From NCBI RefSeq assembly GCF_003970695.1, contig NZ_CP034570.1:3286001-3350000 (forward strand): a stretch of 64,000 nucleotides of DNA, in the 5' to 3' direction. This stretch comes from Maribacter sp. MJ134. GTDB taxonomy: Bacteria; Bacteroidota; Bacteroidia; Flavobacteriales; Flavobacteriaceae. The translations under genes were made by a program, and so were the position numbers. The first letter of the stretch is position 1. The number at the start of each line of letters is the position of its first letter. Below the pieces are notes generated by a model, which did no database searches, was not told where the DNA came from, and was given only the letters and a program-made list of their open reading frames with translations. Shown here piece after piece: positions 35,464 through 45,075 of the stretch.

Positions 35464-38400
35464 TTAGGGTATAAATTCTATATCTATGTTATCGTTAATA
35501 TAAACAATGATTTTATGTGTTACCGCATATTCCATTTCTAAAAAGGCATCGGCGTAAGTGTTTAACTGATTTTTATATTTGGAATTTTTTGCACCTGTTT
35601 TATAGTCTATGATATAAACTTCTTTATTTTTAATTACCACCCTGTCCGGCCGCTGAATCGTTCCGTCCGCCATCAGGATATCCGTCTCGTTGAGAACTGT
35701 TGTTCCGGTCTTGAACAAGTCCCTCAAGTCTTTATGGTCTATAACTTGTTGTAGGGTCCGTTTAATCGGTTCTATTTCACCTGCTACGATAATCCCTTTT
35801 TGTAGGCCAATTTTCAACGCAGTTTCCAAATCATCTGCAAACTTAATAAGTCCTAAGAGATAATGGATGGTATTTCCTTTCTTGATCGCTTTTTCTTGTT
35901 CCGTATCCCATAACATGCCAGCGCTGGTCAAAATGCTGAAATTGGGTCTGTCTTTATGAGTATATATATAAGGTATTGTTGTAATGTGAGTTTCTTTGCC
36001 CAAATCTTCTATTTTTTTGGGAACTGTGCCAAATTCATATTCGAATGTTTCATCGCGCCAAAGTTGCTGTTCTTTTAAAAAATGAATGAATAGGCCAGAA
36101 AAATAATCCGTTTTATAGGTGTGCTCTTTTTTAAAATCATATGCGCTAACGATATACAAAGTAGAGACCGCCCTGGTTAGGGCTACGTAGAGAAGGTTAA
36201 AGGAGTCTAACTGCAGTTTGCCCTGCTCTTCATTAAAAATATGGGCTTCTTTGTTGCCATAATCCAAGACTTCTTGTTTTTTGCTTATCAACACTTCGCT
36301 AAAACCTGAGAAAGTTTCGGTATCTACGGGTATCCAGAGTTTAGGTTCAATTTCTTCATATATATTGGTATTGGCGTAGGGGAATATGACTACAGGAAAT
36401 TCCAATCCTTTTGCTTTATGAATGGTCATTATCTGAACCGCCGAAGTACTTTCTGGAATAACGATGCTTAATTTATCTTCCTTTTTATCCCAATAGTTTA
36501 AGAAGGATTGTTTATCTGCACCATCCTTTTGTTCTACCTCAAAAACGGTATCCATAAAAGCGTTTAGATAGGCGTCTTGAGATTGTGACAAACTAAACGT
36601 CCTAATCACATATTCCATACCATCATAAACGGAAAGCTGAGAAAATAGATGGCTATTAAAATTGAATTCATGTAGCAGTCCCTTAGCCAAGTCGTTAAGA
36701 TGTTCAACTATAAAATCGTGCTTATGTTCATGGAGCTCGGCAAGAAAATTCAGTATAGCAAAGGCAAGCGCCTGTTCCTCTGGTTGCAGGGACCATCGTA
36801 TAAGGCTTACCATAAATTGTATCTTGGAACTTGATGCAAGCAAAAGTGATTCTGATGAAATCACGGGTATATGCTCCTTCATTAAATAATCTGCCAAAGA
36901 AACACCATGTTTTTTCTTGCGGACAATAATACAAATATCCTCAAAAGTATAACCATTGGACAAGGCATGACTAATGGACTCCAAGGTTTTTTGTCCATAA
37001 TTTTCCTCAGTGTCTTCTTCCAAAAAAGAGAGTTTTACATACCCGCCTTTCTTACTATTAGTTTCCTGTTTATTCCCTTCCTTAAAAAAGTGCTTATAAC
37101 TATCGTTTTCTAAAAATTCACTAGCACTTTGAAAGAAGCGATTGTTAAAATTGATTATTTCCTCATGACTGCGGTAATTCTTCGGAAGCAAATAAGTGTC
37201 TGCGGATACGGAAAAAGGATTGCTTTGAGCAGTAGCTAAATCTAGAAATTGTTCTGCCTTTCCTCCGCGCCATCTATAAATTGCCTGTTTTACATCACCG
37301 ACCAAAAATAACGAGCCTGTTTTTCCAAAATCATCTTGACCTTCCAGAGCACTTCCTATTAAGGGAATTAGATTGGTCCATTGCATCTCTGAAGTGTCTT
37401 GAAACTCATCGATAAAATAATGACGGTACTTTTCGCCTAAGCGCTCGTATATGAAAGGGGCAGGCTGGTTTTTTATTTCCTTAGAAATGATGGAGTTAAA
37501 CTCTGAAATTGATAGTTGGTCCTTTTCTTTTTGAATGGCGGCCACCTCTTGCTGTATAGCATTTAGTAAAGTAAGTGGCACAAGATTTCTGTACACGTTT
37601 TGTAGAAAACTTCTTTGATATATTAATTCTTTTATGCCCAAATACCGCTGCAAAAGCTGAATTGGTATTTCGGCAGACGGTAAAACAACGTTTACCTTAA
37701 CTATTTTTCCGTTAATCAAATTTTCCTCTAGCTTGTTTTTATACAATGAAGCGGGTGAAAAAATACCATTTTTAACTTTTTTAAAATGATCAGGCAAAGT
37801 CTGTCTAGGAAAATCTTCCATCTCAAGACCACTCTGTGCAATGTAGTTGAGCGTTTCAGTTGCCATTGCAGACAATTTTTTTTCTAGATCCTTTAGTTGA
37901 CGGATGACCGCTTCCTTTAAAACTTTGAAGCTTTGAAGGTCCTTGTCCTTCAATAATTCTAAATGAGAAATGTTACTCTCATTAAAGAGTAATGCTCCAA
38001 TCTTGAGAAGATCGTAGCCAATGTCCCAACTCCGGTCGTCATCAATTTTTTCTAGGGCAAAGTCTAAAAGTACTTTGGTAAGTTCCTTGTCTTCCCCTGC
38101 TTTAGATAGGATTCTGGCCACTGCCTCGTCCAAAAGTAAATCACTATCTAACACAACTTCAAAATTTTGCGGAATTTTCAGGTCCCTTGCAAATGTTCGT
38201 ATTAGCCTATGTGTAAATTTATCTATGGTGGAAATATCGAAAAAAGCATAATTATGAAGAATTTCTTTTAACCGCAGTTCGCTGAGTTTCTGAAGTTCTG
38301 GCACCGTTAGATTCAGCGCTTGCATCATCTCTAAAAATAGAGGAGGAGCATTATCTTCGGTGGTAACCTCGCTAAAGTTAAAAAGACTCTCCAAAATTCT

Positions 38401-38562
38401 CCCCTTCATCTCATTAACCGCTTTATTGGTAAATGTGATGGCCAATATTCTCTTGAAACCAAAAGGCCTAGAAAGAATAATTTTTAGATAGGCACTGGAC
38501 AAGGTATAGGTCTTGCCGGAGCCAGCGGATGCATTATAAATTTTAAAGGAACTGTTGTCCAC
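35464..38562 (-). CDS. AddA-like UvrD helicase-nuclease
   Basis: A 1032-aa superfamily 1 helicase. Motifs in order: Walker A NASAGSGKTYTL (9-20), TFTNKA near 43, DEFQDTSEMQW near 395, NYRSHEEI near 478, TIHKAKGLEFPVV near 740, LYVALTRA near 815, and a C-terminal RecB-type nuclease with IIDYKTG near 995. It should form an AddAB-like complex for double-strand-break repair with the nuclease at 29993-32737. The start is GTG at 38562. It is read in the same direction as kbl. Confidence 0.9.
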   Translation of the reverse strand: MDNSSFKIYNASAGSGKTYTLSSAYLKIILSRPFGFKRILAITFTNKAVNEMKGRILESLFNFSEVTTEDNAPPLFLEMMQALNLTVPELQKLSELRLKEILHNYAFFDISTIDKFTHRLIRTFARDLKIPQNFEVVLDSDLLLDEAVARILSKAGEDKELTKVLLDFALEKIDDDRSWDIGYDLLKIGALLFNESNISHLELLKDKDLQSFKVLKEAVIRQLKDLEKKLSAMATETLNYIAQSGLEMEDFPRQTLPDHFKKVKNGIFSPASLYKNKLEENLINGKIVKVNVVLPSAEIPIQLLQRYLGIKELIYQRSFLQNVYRNLVPLTLLNAIQQEVAAIQKEKDQLSISEFNSIISKEIKNQPAPFIYERLGEKYRHYFIDEFQDTSEMQWTNLIPLIGSALEGQDDFGKTGSLFLVGDVKQAIYRWRGGKAEQFLDLATAQSNPFSVSADTYLLPKNYRSHEEIINFNNRFFQSASEFLENDSYKHFFKEGNKQETNSKKGGYVKLSFLEEDTEENYGQKTLESISHALSNGYTFEDICIIVRKKKHGVSLADYLMKEHIPVISSESLLLASSSKIQFMVSLIRWSLQPEEQALAFAILNFLAELHEHKHDFIVEHLNDLAKGLLHEFNFNSHLFSQLSVYDGMEYVIRTFSLSQSQDAYLNAFMDTVFEVEQKDGADKQSFLNYWDKKEDKLSIVIPESTSAVQIMTIHKAKGLEFPVVIFPYANTNIYEEIEPKLWIPVDTETFSGFSEVLISKKQEVLDYGNKEAHIFNEEQGKLQLDSFNLLYVALTRAVSTLYIVSAYDFKKEHTYKTDYFSGLFIHFLKEQQLWRDETFEYEFGTVPKKIEDLGKETHITTIPYIYTHKDRPNFSILTSAGMLWDTEQEKAIKKGNTIHYLLGLIKFADDLETALKIGLQKGIIVAGEIEPIKRTLQQVIDHKDLRDLFKTGTTVLNETDILMADGTIQRPDRVVIKNKEVYIIDYKTGAKNSKYKNQLNTYADAFLEMEYAVTHKIIVYINDNIDIEFIP

Positions 38563-38638
38563 CTATTTTTACTTGCAAAATAAGGATTATAGAACAGTTC
38601 TTAACAAATAATTATAGGAATATAAATGTTAAAACCTG

Positions 38639-38646
38639 TAAATTTG
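38639..38646 (+). promoter_or_regulatory. -7 promoter box of the superoxide dismutase gene
   Basis: TAAATTTG matches TAnnTTTG exactly, 36 bp upstream of the ATG. The -33 element is not clear. Confidence 0.6.
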
Positions 38647-38682
38647 AAAAGCAATTAATATTAATCTTTTAAACTAAAAATT

Positions 38683-39291
38683 ATGGCTTTTGAATTACCA
38701 AAACTGCCTTATGCATATGATGCTTTAGAACCGCATATTGATGCAAGGACAATGGAAATACATCATACGAAACATCATAACGGATATACTACTAAGTTGA
38801 ACGGTGCAATAGAAGGCACGGATTTGGAGGGTAAATCTATTGAAGATATCTTGTCTAGCTTAGACATGGGTAATGGTGCCGTACGCAATAATGGTGGCGG
38901 TTTTTACAATCACTCTCTTTTTTGGAGCGTTATGTCCCCTAACGGAGGAGGTGCTCCCTCAGGAGAACTTTCAGATGCAATAAATAGTGCGTTTGGTTCT
39001 TTTGATGGATTTAAAGAAAAATTCAGCACTGCCGCAGGTACTAGATTTGGCTCGGGATGGGCATGGTTATGTGTACACAAGGGAGGTAGATTAGAGATTT
39101 GCTCTAGCCCTAACCAGGACAACCCTTTAATGCCAAATGTTGGCTGTGGAGGTCAACCAATTCTTGGTTTAGACGTTTGGGAGCATGCTTATTACCTAAA
39201 CTACCAGAACAGAAGACCAGACTATGTAAGTGCTTTTTTCAACGTTATCGATTGGAAAAAAGTAGCTGAACTATATGCTGCAGGGAAGTAA
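38683..39291 (+). CDS. Superoxide dismutase (Fe/Mn family)
   Basis: A 202-aa cytoplasmic enzyme that converts superoxide to oxygen and hydrogen peroxide. All four metal ligands are present: H27, H77, D164 and H168 in DVWEHAYYL. Sequence alone does not tell iron from manganese use. It has its own promoter and terminator and stands alone. Confidence 0.96.
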   Translation: MAFELPKLPYAYDALEPHIDARTMEIHHTKHHNGYTTKLNGAIEGTDLEGKSIEDILSSLDMGNGAVRNNGGGFYNHSLFWSVMSPNGGGAPSGELSDAINSAFGSFDGFKEKFSTAAGTRFGSGWAWLCVHKGGRLEICSSPNQDNPLMPNVGCGGQPILGLDVWEHAYYLNYQNRRPDYVSAFFNVIDWKKVAELYAAGK

Positions 39292-39330
39292 AATACGTTA
39301 GGAAAATTCTTGTTAAATAGAAGACTGACA

Positions 39331-39366
39331 ACCACTTAGAGAGAAATCTTTAGGTGGTTTTTTTTG
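39331..39366 (+). terminator. Terminator after the superoxide dismutase gene
   Basis: An 11-bp stem with wobbles (ACCACTTAGAG and TCTTTAGGTGGT) followed by a run of eight or more T, 40 bp after the stop. Confidence 0.8.
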
Positions 39367-39380
39367 ATTTTTACGCATAG

Positions 39381-39450
39381 AAAAGGGCGGAGAAGTCTCC
39401 ACCCTTTTCGTCCCAAATCTTACCATAAACTTAACCTACTTATGCTATGG
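39381..39450 (-). ncRNA. Tandem small RNA candidate, copy A
   Basis: On the minus strand a 40-nt block (39411-39450, starting CCATAGCATAAG) runs into a terminator hairpin (39381-39409). The stem GGGUGGAG/CUCCGCCC includes one U-G pair that exists only in the minus-strand RNA. The block differs from the others at two places (TTTATGG for TTCATGG and GGGA for GGGG). A box one base off consensus, TAGTATTG, lies directly upstream. I do not recognise the RNA family. Confidence 0.7.
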
Positions 39451-39588
39451 CAATACTAAATTACTGGTATTGTGGGAAATAAAAAAAGAAATTTTAAGAA
39501 ATTTTTAATTATAACCTCATTAAGTAGATTGCTTAAGGAACATTGATGAGAATTAAAAAACGGGTCCGTTTTTAAAATGTGGTCAAAT

Positions 39589-39659
39589 AAAAAAGGCAGA
39601 GCACAGCTCTACCTTTTTTCCCCAAATCTTACCATGAACTTAACCTACTTATGCTATGG
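39589..39659 (-). ncRNA. Tandem small RNA candidate, copy B
   Basis: Conserved block at 39620-39659, terminator at 39589-39619. The stem GGUAGAGC/GCUCUGCC has a U-G pair on the minus strand only. Upstream is an exact -7 box, TACATTTG, ending 5 nt before the block, so the RNA would start about at the block's first base and be about 70 nt long. The upstream 50 bp are also duplicated before copy C. Confidence 0.75.
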
Positions 39660-39796
39660 TTCTTCAAATGTATAAGCTTTAAGTCTTGTGAAAAAAGGTA
39701 TTTGTTTAAAGTCTTATTTTAAGGTTGAAATACCTTCTGTGTATTATTGTCTTACAGAAGACGAAAGAAGTTGTTCGCGTATTAAATAAAGAGCAA

Positions 39797-39865
39797 TAAA
39801 AAGGCGGAGCATTGCCCCGCCTTTTCCCCAAATCTTACCATGAACTTAACCTACTTATGCTATGG
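39797..39865 (-). ncRNA. Tandem small RNA candidate, copy C
   Basis: Conserved block at 39826-39865, terminator at 39797-39825 with stem GGCGGGGC/GCUCCGCC, which has a G-U pair on the minus strand only. An exact -7 box, TACCTTTG, ends 5 nt before the block. The stem sequence differs from copies A, B and D while pairing is kept. Confidence 0.75.
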
Positions 39866-39999
39866 TTCTTCAAAGGTATGAGCTTTAAGTCTTGTGAAAA
39901 AAGGTATTTGTTTAAAGTACAATTTCTAGGTTGAAAGGTATAGGAGGAGTTATCCATGTGAGGTTATCCTAATCTTTCAGAGCTTACATTATATCAAAT

Positions 40000-40070
40000 A
40001 AAAAAGGTGGAGAGTTCTCCACCTTTTTTGCCCCAAATCTTACCATGAACTTAACCTACTTATGCTATGG
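40000..40070 (-). ncRNA. Tandem small RNA candidate, copy D
   Basis: Conserved block at 40031-40070, terminator at 40000-40029 with a perfect stem GGTGGAGA/TCTCCACC and a run of six T. The upstream box is weaker (TATTTTAG). It lies 107 bp after the purF stop on the same strand, so it could also be reached by read-through from purF, acting as the purF terminator. Confidence 0.7.
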
Positions 40071-40176
40071 CAAGCTCTAAAATAGAATTGCTCCGGTCAA
40101 AAAGACTATTCCATCGATAAACGACAATTTTTATCGATGAAATACATTAAAATTAGATATTTTCTTACTAAAAAGC

Positions 40177-42075
40177 TTAATACGCTCTTTCGTTTTTACC
40201 TTCGTAAAAGTTGATAAAAGCCTTGTTTACCACCCTGTTTCCTCCAGGGGTGGGATAGTTTCCCGTAAAGTACCAATCTCCTAAATTTTTTGGACAGGCC
40301 TTATGTAAATTTGATATGGTCTGGTAAATTATTTGAACTTCGGCATTGATACCTTTTGGGCTAAGAAGTTCTCCAGTTTTCTTCGATATTTGTTCAGCCG
40401 AAAATGGGGCGTAGAATTGCTTTACGTAATTAATTACGTCTTTATCCTTGGAGTTAATTTGCTCAACACATTTTTTATAAATATCGTCGACTATGTGCAT
40501 GGTATTATTGTCCTTATGGAGGTCTAGCGCAGCTCTAAAGGCAATAAAGTCTTCTAGTTTGGCCATGTCTATACCATAACAGTCTGGATATCTGATCTGT
40601 GGAGCAGAGGAGACTACTATTATTTTTTTAGGAGAAAGACGGTCAAGGATACGAAGTATGCTTTTCTTTAACGTGGTGCCTCTAACAATACTATCATCTA
40701 TGATGACCAAATTATCACCTTTCTTTACAGACCCATAGGAAATGTCGTATACGTGGGCTACAAGGTCATCTCTACTGTCATCTTGCGTGATAAAGGTTCT
40801 TAATTTAGCGTCTTTAATAGCTACTTTTTCAATTCTTGGTCTTACCTCAAGTATATCATGGAGTTCCTTACTGGTAATTTTGGAGCCTATGGCAAGAATC
40901 TGTTCTTCTTTCTTTTTGTTAAGATAGTTCTGCGCTTCTTTAACCATACCAAAGAAAGATGTTTCTGCGGTGTTCGGAATATAGGAGAATACCGTTCTCT
41001 TTATATCATGGTTAATAGACTTTAAGATTTGCGGAAAAACCAACTTGCCCAGTTTCTTTCGTTCTTGGTAAATCTCCTTATCGCTACCTCTAGAAAAATA
41101 GATTCGCTCAAAAGAACACGCCTTTCTTTCCTTAGGTTCTAATATTTGTTTTATGGCCGTTGTGCCACTTTTCTTAACGATTATAGCGTGTCCGGGGTCC
41201 AGTTCTTGAACACTTTCATAAGGCACGTTGAATACGGTCTGTATAGCAGGACGCTCAGAAGCCACTACAACAATCTCATCGTCCTTATAATAATATGCAG
41301 GCCTTATACCTGCGGGGTCACGAAGCACAAAGGCGTCACCATGTCCAAGTAGACCGGCCATGGCATAGCCACCGTCAAAATTTTTGGCAGCTCTCCTCAA
41401 TATTTTGGAAACTTTTAAGCGTTCTGCTATAATGGCGGAAGCTTCTTGTTTTGTATAGCCCTGCTTTTTTATTTCCTTATATAGTTTGGCAACGGCATCA
41501 TCTAAAAAGTGGCCTATCTTTTCCATTACGGTAACGGTGTCCGCCATTTCCTTAGGGTGCTGCCCTAACTGTACCAAATTATCGAACAGTTCATGAACAT
41601 TGGTCATGTTAAAATTACCTGCAACGATAAGGTTACGATGCATCCAATTGTTCTGTCTTAAAAACGGATGTACACTTTCTATACTATTTTTACCAAAAGT
41701 TCCATAGCGTACGTGACCTAAGAGTAACTCGCCAATATAGGGTATATTCTTTTTTTGTAACGCTACATCATCTTCATATTCTGGATGTTCCTTAAGCTCC
41801 TTGTTTATACGCTCATTTATTTGAGCAAAGATATCTTGTATGGGTTGTTGTTGGCAAGAACGAACCCTACTCATATAACGTTGCCCTGCATCTACATCTA
41901 ACTTAATGCTAGCAAAACCTGCACCATCCTGACCGCGATTGTGCTGTTTTTCCATCATGAGGTACATTTTATTTACACCATAAAACGCGGACCCATATTT
42001 TTCCTTGTAATATTCAAGGGGCTTAAGCAATCGGATTACAGAGATGCCACACTCGTGCTTAATAGCGTCACTCAT
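40177..42075 (-). CDS. purF: Amidophosphoribosyltransferase-family protein (PurF-like, long form)
   Basis: A 632-aa two-domain enzyme: N-terminal class II glutamine amidotransferase with the nucleophile C9 (a short propeptide MSDAIKHE would be removed) and QHNRGQDGAG near 44, then a phosphoribosyltransferase domain with the PRPP motif VIIDDSIVRGTT (near 453). It makes phosphoribosylamine, the first step of purine synthesis. It is longer than usual PurF (about 500 aa), with extra segments, notably about 80-105 and after 520. Bacteroidota carry such a long form, sometimes beside a standard one, so the exact role is less sure than the family. Confidence 0.85.
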   Translation of the reverse strand: MSDAIKHECGISVIRLLKPLEYYKEKYGSAFYGVNKMYLMMEKQHNRGQDGAGFASIKLDVDAGQRYMSRVRSCQQQPIQDIFAQINERINKELKEHPEYEDDVALQKKNIPYIGELLLGHVRYGTFGKNSIESVHPFLRQNNWMHRNLIVAGNFNMTNVHELFDNLVQLGQHPKEMADTVTVMEKIGHFLDDAVAKLYKEIKKQGYTKQEASAIIAERLKVSKILRRAAKNFDGGYAMAGLLGHGDAFVLRDPAGIRPAYYYKDDEIVVVASERPAIQTVFNVPYESVQELDPGHAIIVKKSGTTAIKQILEPKERKACSFERIYFSRGSDKEIYQERKKLGKLVFPQILKSINHDIKRTVFSYIPNTAETSFFGMVKEAQNYLNKKKEEQILAIGSKITSKELHDILEVRPRIEKVAIKDAKLRTFITQDDSRDDLVAHVYDISYGSVKKGDNLVIIDDSIVRGTTLKKSILRILDRLSPKKIIVVSSAPQIRYPDCYGIDMAKLEDFIAFRAALDLHKDNNTMHIVDDIYKKCVEQINSKDKDVINYVKQFYAPFSAEQISKKTGELLSPKGINAEVQIIYQTISNLHKACPKNLGDWYFTGNYPTPGGNRVVNKAFINFYEGKNERAY

Positions 42076-42088
42076 TACTTCTTTGTAT

Positions 42089-42111
42089 TAAAAAAGCCCC
42101 GAATATGGGGC
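42089..42111 (-). terminator. Terminator after the PfkB kinase gene
   Basis: On the minus strand GCCCC, ATATTC loop, GGGGC, then a T run, 6 bp after the stop and before purF. Confidence 0.85.
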
Positions 42112-42116
42112 GTGGG

Positions 42117-43043
42117 TTATTGTAATTCAATTTCAAATTGTGTTAATGCTTTAAATTGATGCAATCTTTTATTGACTTCCTGTTTATCCAAATCAATCAT
42201 TCGTTCCGTACCAAAACGTTCCACGGAGAATGATGCCAAATTAGAACCATGAATTACTGCTTTCTTCAGGTTTTCAAAAGAGGTGTCGTCCGTAGCTGCC
42301 AAATATCCAGCGAAACCACCGGCAAAAGTATCGCCTGCGCCAGTTGGATCAAAAACTTCTTCTAGAGGTAATGCGGGAGCAAAGAAAACTTGATCTTGAT
42401 GAAACAATAGCGCACCGTGCTCTCCTTTTTTAATGACCACATATCTAGGTCCCATGCCATATATCTTGTGTGCTGCCTTTACCAGGGAGTATTCTCCCGT
42501 TAGCTGTCTGGCCTCCTCATCGTTAATGGTGAGAACGTCTATATACTTAATGGTTTCCAATAATTCCGGCAAAGCGTTGTCCATCCAAAAATTCATAGTA
42601 TCTAAAATGATGAGTTTTGGTCGTTTTTCCATTTGATTAATTACACTGAGCTGAACTCCTGGGTGTAAGTTGCCCAACATGACTACATCCGCATCGGTAT
42701 AACCAGTAGGGACAACAGGGTTAAAATCGGCCAAAGTATTTAATTCCGTAACTAAGGTGTCCCTAGAATTTAAGTCGTTGTGGTATTTTCCTTTCCAATA
42801 AAAGGTTTTCCCGCCTTTTACAATTTCTAGACCGGTTAGATCAATATTTCTATCGGAAAGTAGGTCTAAATATTTCTTCGGCATATCATCACCTACGATA
42901 GATACAATAGCCGCATCTACCTTAAACTGTGATGCCGCCAACCCAATAAACGTGGCCGCGCCACCTAGAATTTTATCGGTTTTACCAAAAGGGGTTTCAA
43001 TCTCATCAAAAGCAACGGTCCCTACGATAACAAGTTTACCCAT
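42117..43043 (-). CDS. PfkB-family carbohydrate/nucleoside kinase
   Basis: A 308-aa ribokinase-fold sugar kinase. The ATP-site signature DPTGAGDTFAGGFAG (about 234-248) holds the catalytic base D240. The N-terminal GGAATFIGLAA matches the substrate-binding region. It lies upstream of purF on the same strand but is separated from it by a terminator. Substrate not determinable. Confidence 0.92.
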   Translation of the reverse strand: MGKLVIVGTVAFDEIETPFGKTDKILGGAATFIGLAASQFKVDAAIVSIVGDDMPKKYLDLLSDRNIDLTGLEIVKGGKTFYWKGKYHNDLNSRDTLVTELNTLADFNPVVPTGYTDADVVMLGNLHPGVQLSVINQMEKRPKLIILDTMNFWMDNALPELLETIKYIDVLTINDEEARQLTGEYSLVKAAHKIYGMGPRYVVIKKGEHGALLFHQDQVFFAPALPLEEVFDPTGAGDTFAGGFAGYLAATDDTSFENLKKAVIHGSNLASFSVERFGTERMIDLDKQEVNKRLHQFKALTQFEIELQ

Positions 43044-43156
43044 TTTGTTGGTTAAAATTAAGCTGCAAATATACGGTTTTGTACTACTATTTTAAACTTG
43101 GTTTACGGGGTAATTAGGAATAGTTATTAAGAAATCTCCCCATCGAACGTATTTCC

Positions 43157-43792
43157 TTATTTCCTCCCAAAATCCGCAGGAATTTCTCCCCAAGCCTTGG
43201 TTTCCCATTTTACAATGGGTGTATTGTAGGTATTAGATTTTAACCATGCTTCTGCCCTACGTACCAAATGGAACATTTCTTTATTCTTTTCGTTCTCCGT
43301 TAACTTGGTATTACATTTTTTTTTGCGCACCCAACTCATTGCTGTACGGGAATCCGTATAGATAATACGGTCGCTGCCGCGCTCCTTTAAAAAAGCAAGC
43401 CCGTGGACAAGGGCCAAGAATTCGCCAATGTTGTTGGTGCCTTGAGGAAATGGACCTTGCTTAAATAATTTCTTTCCAGTTTTAGTATCCACTCCCTGGT
43501 ATTCCATAACCCCAGGGTTGCCGCTAGAGGCCGCATCAACGGATATGGAATGGTAATTGGGTTGGCCAATTTTTAATAGTTCAGCTGGGGATAAGGTGGT
43601 TTCTCCTTTTTTCTTACCCTTGAAATCTTCATAATTGCCGTTAAAGGCTTTCTGGGCCATGGCAAAACTCTCAAAAGATTTGTATTCTGCTCCCTTATAG
43701 CCTTCAATGGCCTTTTTACAAGCTGCCCAAGTTTTATGTATGCCAGGTTGCTTTCCCTTCCAAACCACATAAAACTTTGCTTTTTTAGCCAT
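43157..43792 (-). CDS. rnhA: Ribonuclease H1 with an N-terminal viroplasmin domain
   Basis: A 211-aa nuclease that degrades RNA in RNA-DNA hybrids. Residues about 4-50 form the caulimovirus viroplasmin hybrid-binding domain (KFYVVWKGKQPGIHKTW). The RNase H domain (about 82-208) has the acidic residues D86 (ISVDAASSGNPG), E124 (NNIGEFLAL) and D147 (IIYTDSRTA). All look present. Confidence 0.93.
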   Translation of the reverse strand: MAKKAKFYVVWKGKQPGIHKTWAACKKAIEGYKGAEYKSFESFAMAQKAFNGNYEDFKGKKKGETTLSPAELLKIGQPNYHSISVDAASSGNPGVMEYQGVDTKTGKKLFKQGPFPQGTNNIGEFLALVHGLAFLKERGSDRIIYTDSRTAMSWVRKKKCNTKLTENEKNKEMFHLVRRAEAWLKSNTYNTPIVKWETKAWGEIPADFGRK

Positions 43793-43819
43793 GATAGTAA
43801 AATTAAATTGAAGTTATAT

Positions 43820-44437
43820 TTACACCTCGCCTTTGGATCGGTCAACATTGCCTGGGTCAATGTGGGAGGAGGCTAAAAGTTCTTCAATTATCTTAGGAAA
43901 GTGCTCATACTCTAAGCTATGAATTTTCGCAGCTATTTCCTCTGGGCTGTCTTCTGGTAAAACTGATGTTTTGGCCTGTTTAATTATGGCACCCTCGTCA
44001 TAATTGGCATTTACATAGTGTATGGTAATACCGGTCTCTTTTTCCTTATTTTCTTTCACTGCTCGGTGTACGTGCATTCCGTACATACCTTTACCGCCGT
44101 ATTTAGGTAATAGTGCCGGATGAATATTTATGATTTTGTTGGGGAAAGCATCGATAAGGTTTTTTGGAATTTTCAATAGGAAACCAGCAAGTATGATCAA
44201 GTCAGGCTTTAAGGATAGTAATATGTTCAGCACACAATTACTACCAGTAAAGGCATGTTTGTTAAAATATAAGGCATTAATATTCAATCTATTACACCTG
44301 TCAATAACTTTGGCATCCCTTTTGTTGGTAAGTACGGCGGTGACCGTAATAGGACTCTTATCACTAAAATAGTTTACAATGTTCTCAACATTAGAACCAG
44401 AACCGGATGCAAAAAGAACAATTCGTTTGGTGTTCAA
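43820..44437 (-). CDS. purN: Phosphoribosylglycinamide formyltransferase
   Basis: A 205-aa enzyme that formylates GAR with 10-formyltetrahydrofolate in purine synthesis. The ASGSGSNVENI start, the catalytic NIHPALLPKYGGKGMYG segment (about 99-115, H101) and the aspartate near 144 (NYDEGAI) are seen. The start is a TTG at 44437, as no ATG fits. It is grouped with rnhA (27 bp). Confidence 0.93.
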   Translation of the reverse strand: MNTKRIVLFASGSGSNVENIVNYFSDKSPITVTAVLTNKRDAKVIDRCNRLNINALYFNKHAFTGSNCVLNILLSLKPDLIILAGFLLKIPKNLIDAFPNKIINIHPALLPKYGGKGMYGMHVHRAVKENKEKETGITIHYVNANYDEGAIIKQAKTSVLPEDSPEEIAAKIHSLEYEHFPKIIEELLASSHIDPGNVDRSKGEV

Positions 44438-44692
44438 CAGAAATAGATTTTAAGTTTAGTAGTACCATTTACCTCCCAAAAGAAAGTAAGGCAAAAATAA
44501 TATAAACTAAAGAGACCTGCCTGGCGGCAGAGTAGGAATTAAGTAATTGGCACAGGTTCGCAATAAAAGAACAAATAAAAACCTCGTGGGCTAAAGGCTT
44601 AATTTTAGATTGAAAAGATTCTTGGATGTGTATAATTTTCTTAAATTACAGCACATTTTAACGACAATTAGTGTTATTCAACCAAAGTTTTT

Positions 44693-44700
44693 TATTTTTG
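44693..44700 (+). promoter_or_regulatory. -7 promoter box of acpP
   Basis: TATTTTTG matches TAnnTTTG, 34 bp upstream of the acpP ATG. The rest of 44438-44692 shows no gene. Confidence 0.65.
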
Positions 44701-44733
44701 CCATCAATTTAAATTTTTAAAACCAATATTATT

Positions 44734-44967
44734 ATGTCAGACATTGCATCAAGAGTTAAAGCTATCATCGTTGATAAATTAGGAGTTGATGAAAACGAAG
44801 TGGTAACAGAAGCTAGCTTTACTAACGATTTAGGGGCAGATTCATTGGACACAGTAGAGTTGATTATGGAATTCGAAAAAGAATTTGATATTCAAATCCC
44901 AGATGATCAAGCCGAGAATATCGCAACAGTTGGCCAAGCCATTAGCTATATAGAAGAAGCAAAGTAA
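44734..44967 (+). CDS. acpP: Acyl carrier protein
   Basis: A 77-aa acidic protein that carries growing fatty acids on phosphopantetheine, attached to S37 in [10 protein letters not shown]. Length and sequence are standard. It is followed by a terminator, then fabF and rnc on the same strand. Confidence 0.98.
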   Translation: MSDIASRVKAIIVDKLGVDENEVVTEASFTNDLGADSLDTVELIMEFEKEFDIQIPDDQAENIATVGQAISYIEEAK

Positions 44968-44995
44968 TTTGATGATTTCTTAAATAGAATTCAAA

Positions 44996-45037
44996 TTATC
45001 CATGTGGTAAATGCTCCGCATGGATAATTTTTTTTAA
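44996..45037 (+). terminator. Terminator between acpP and fabF
   Basis: A long stem ATTATCCATGTGG / CCGCATGGATAAT (one G-U pair) followed by eight T, beginning 29 bp after acpP. It probably makes acpP mRNA more abundant than fabF mRNA. Confidence 0.85.
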
Positions 45038-45075
45038 TTTACATTCGGTTTATATCTAAACGAAAAACAAGTTCA

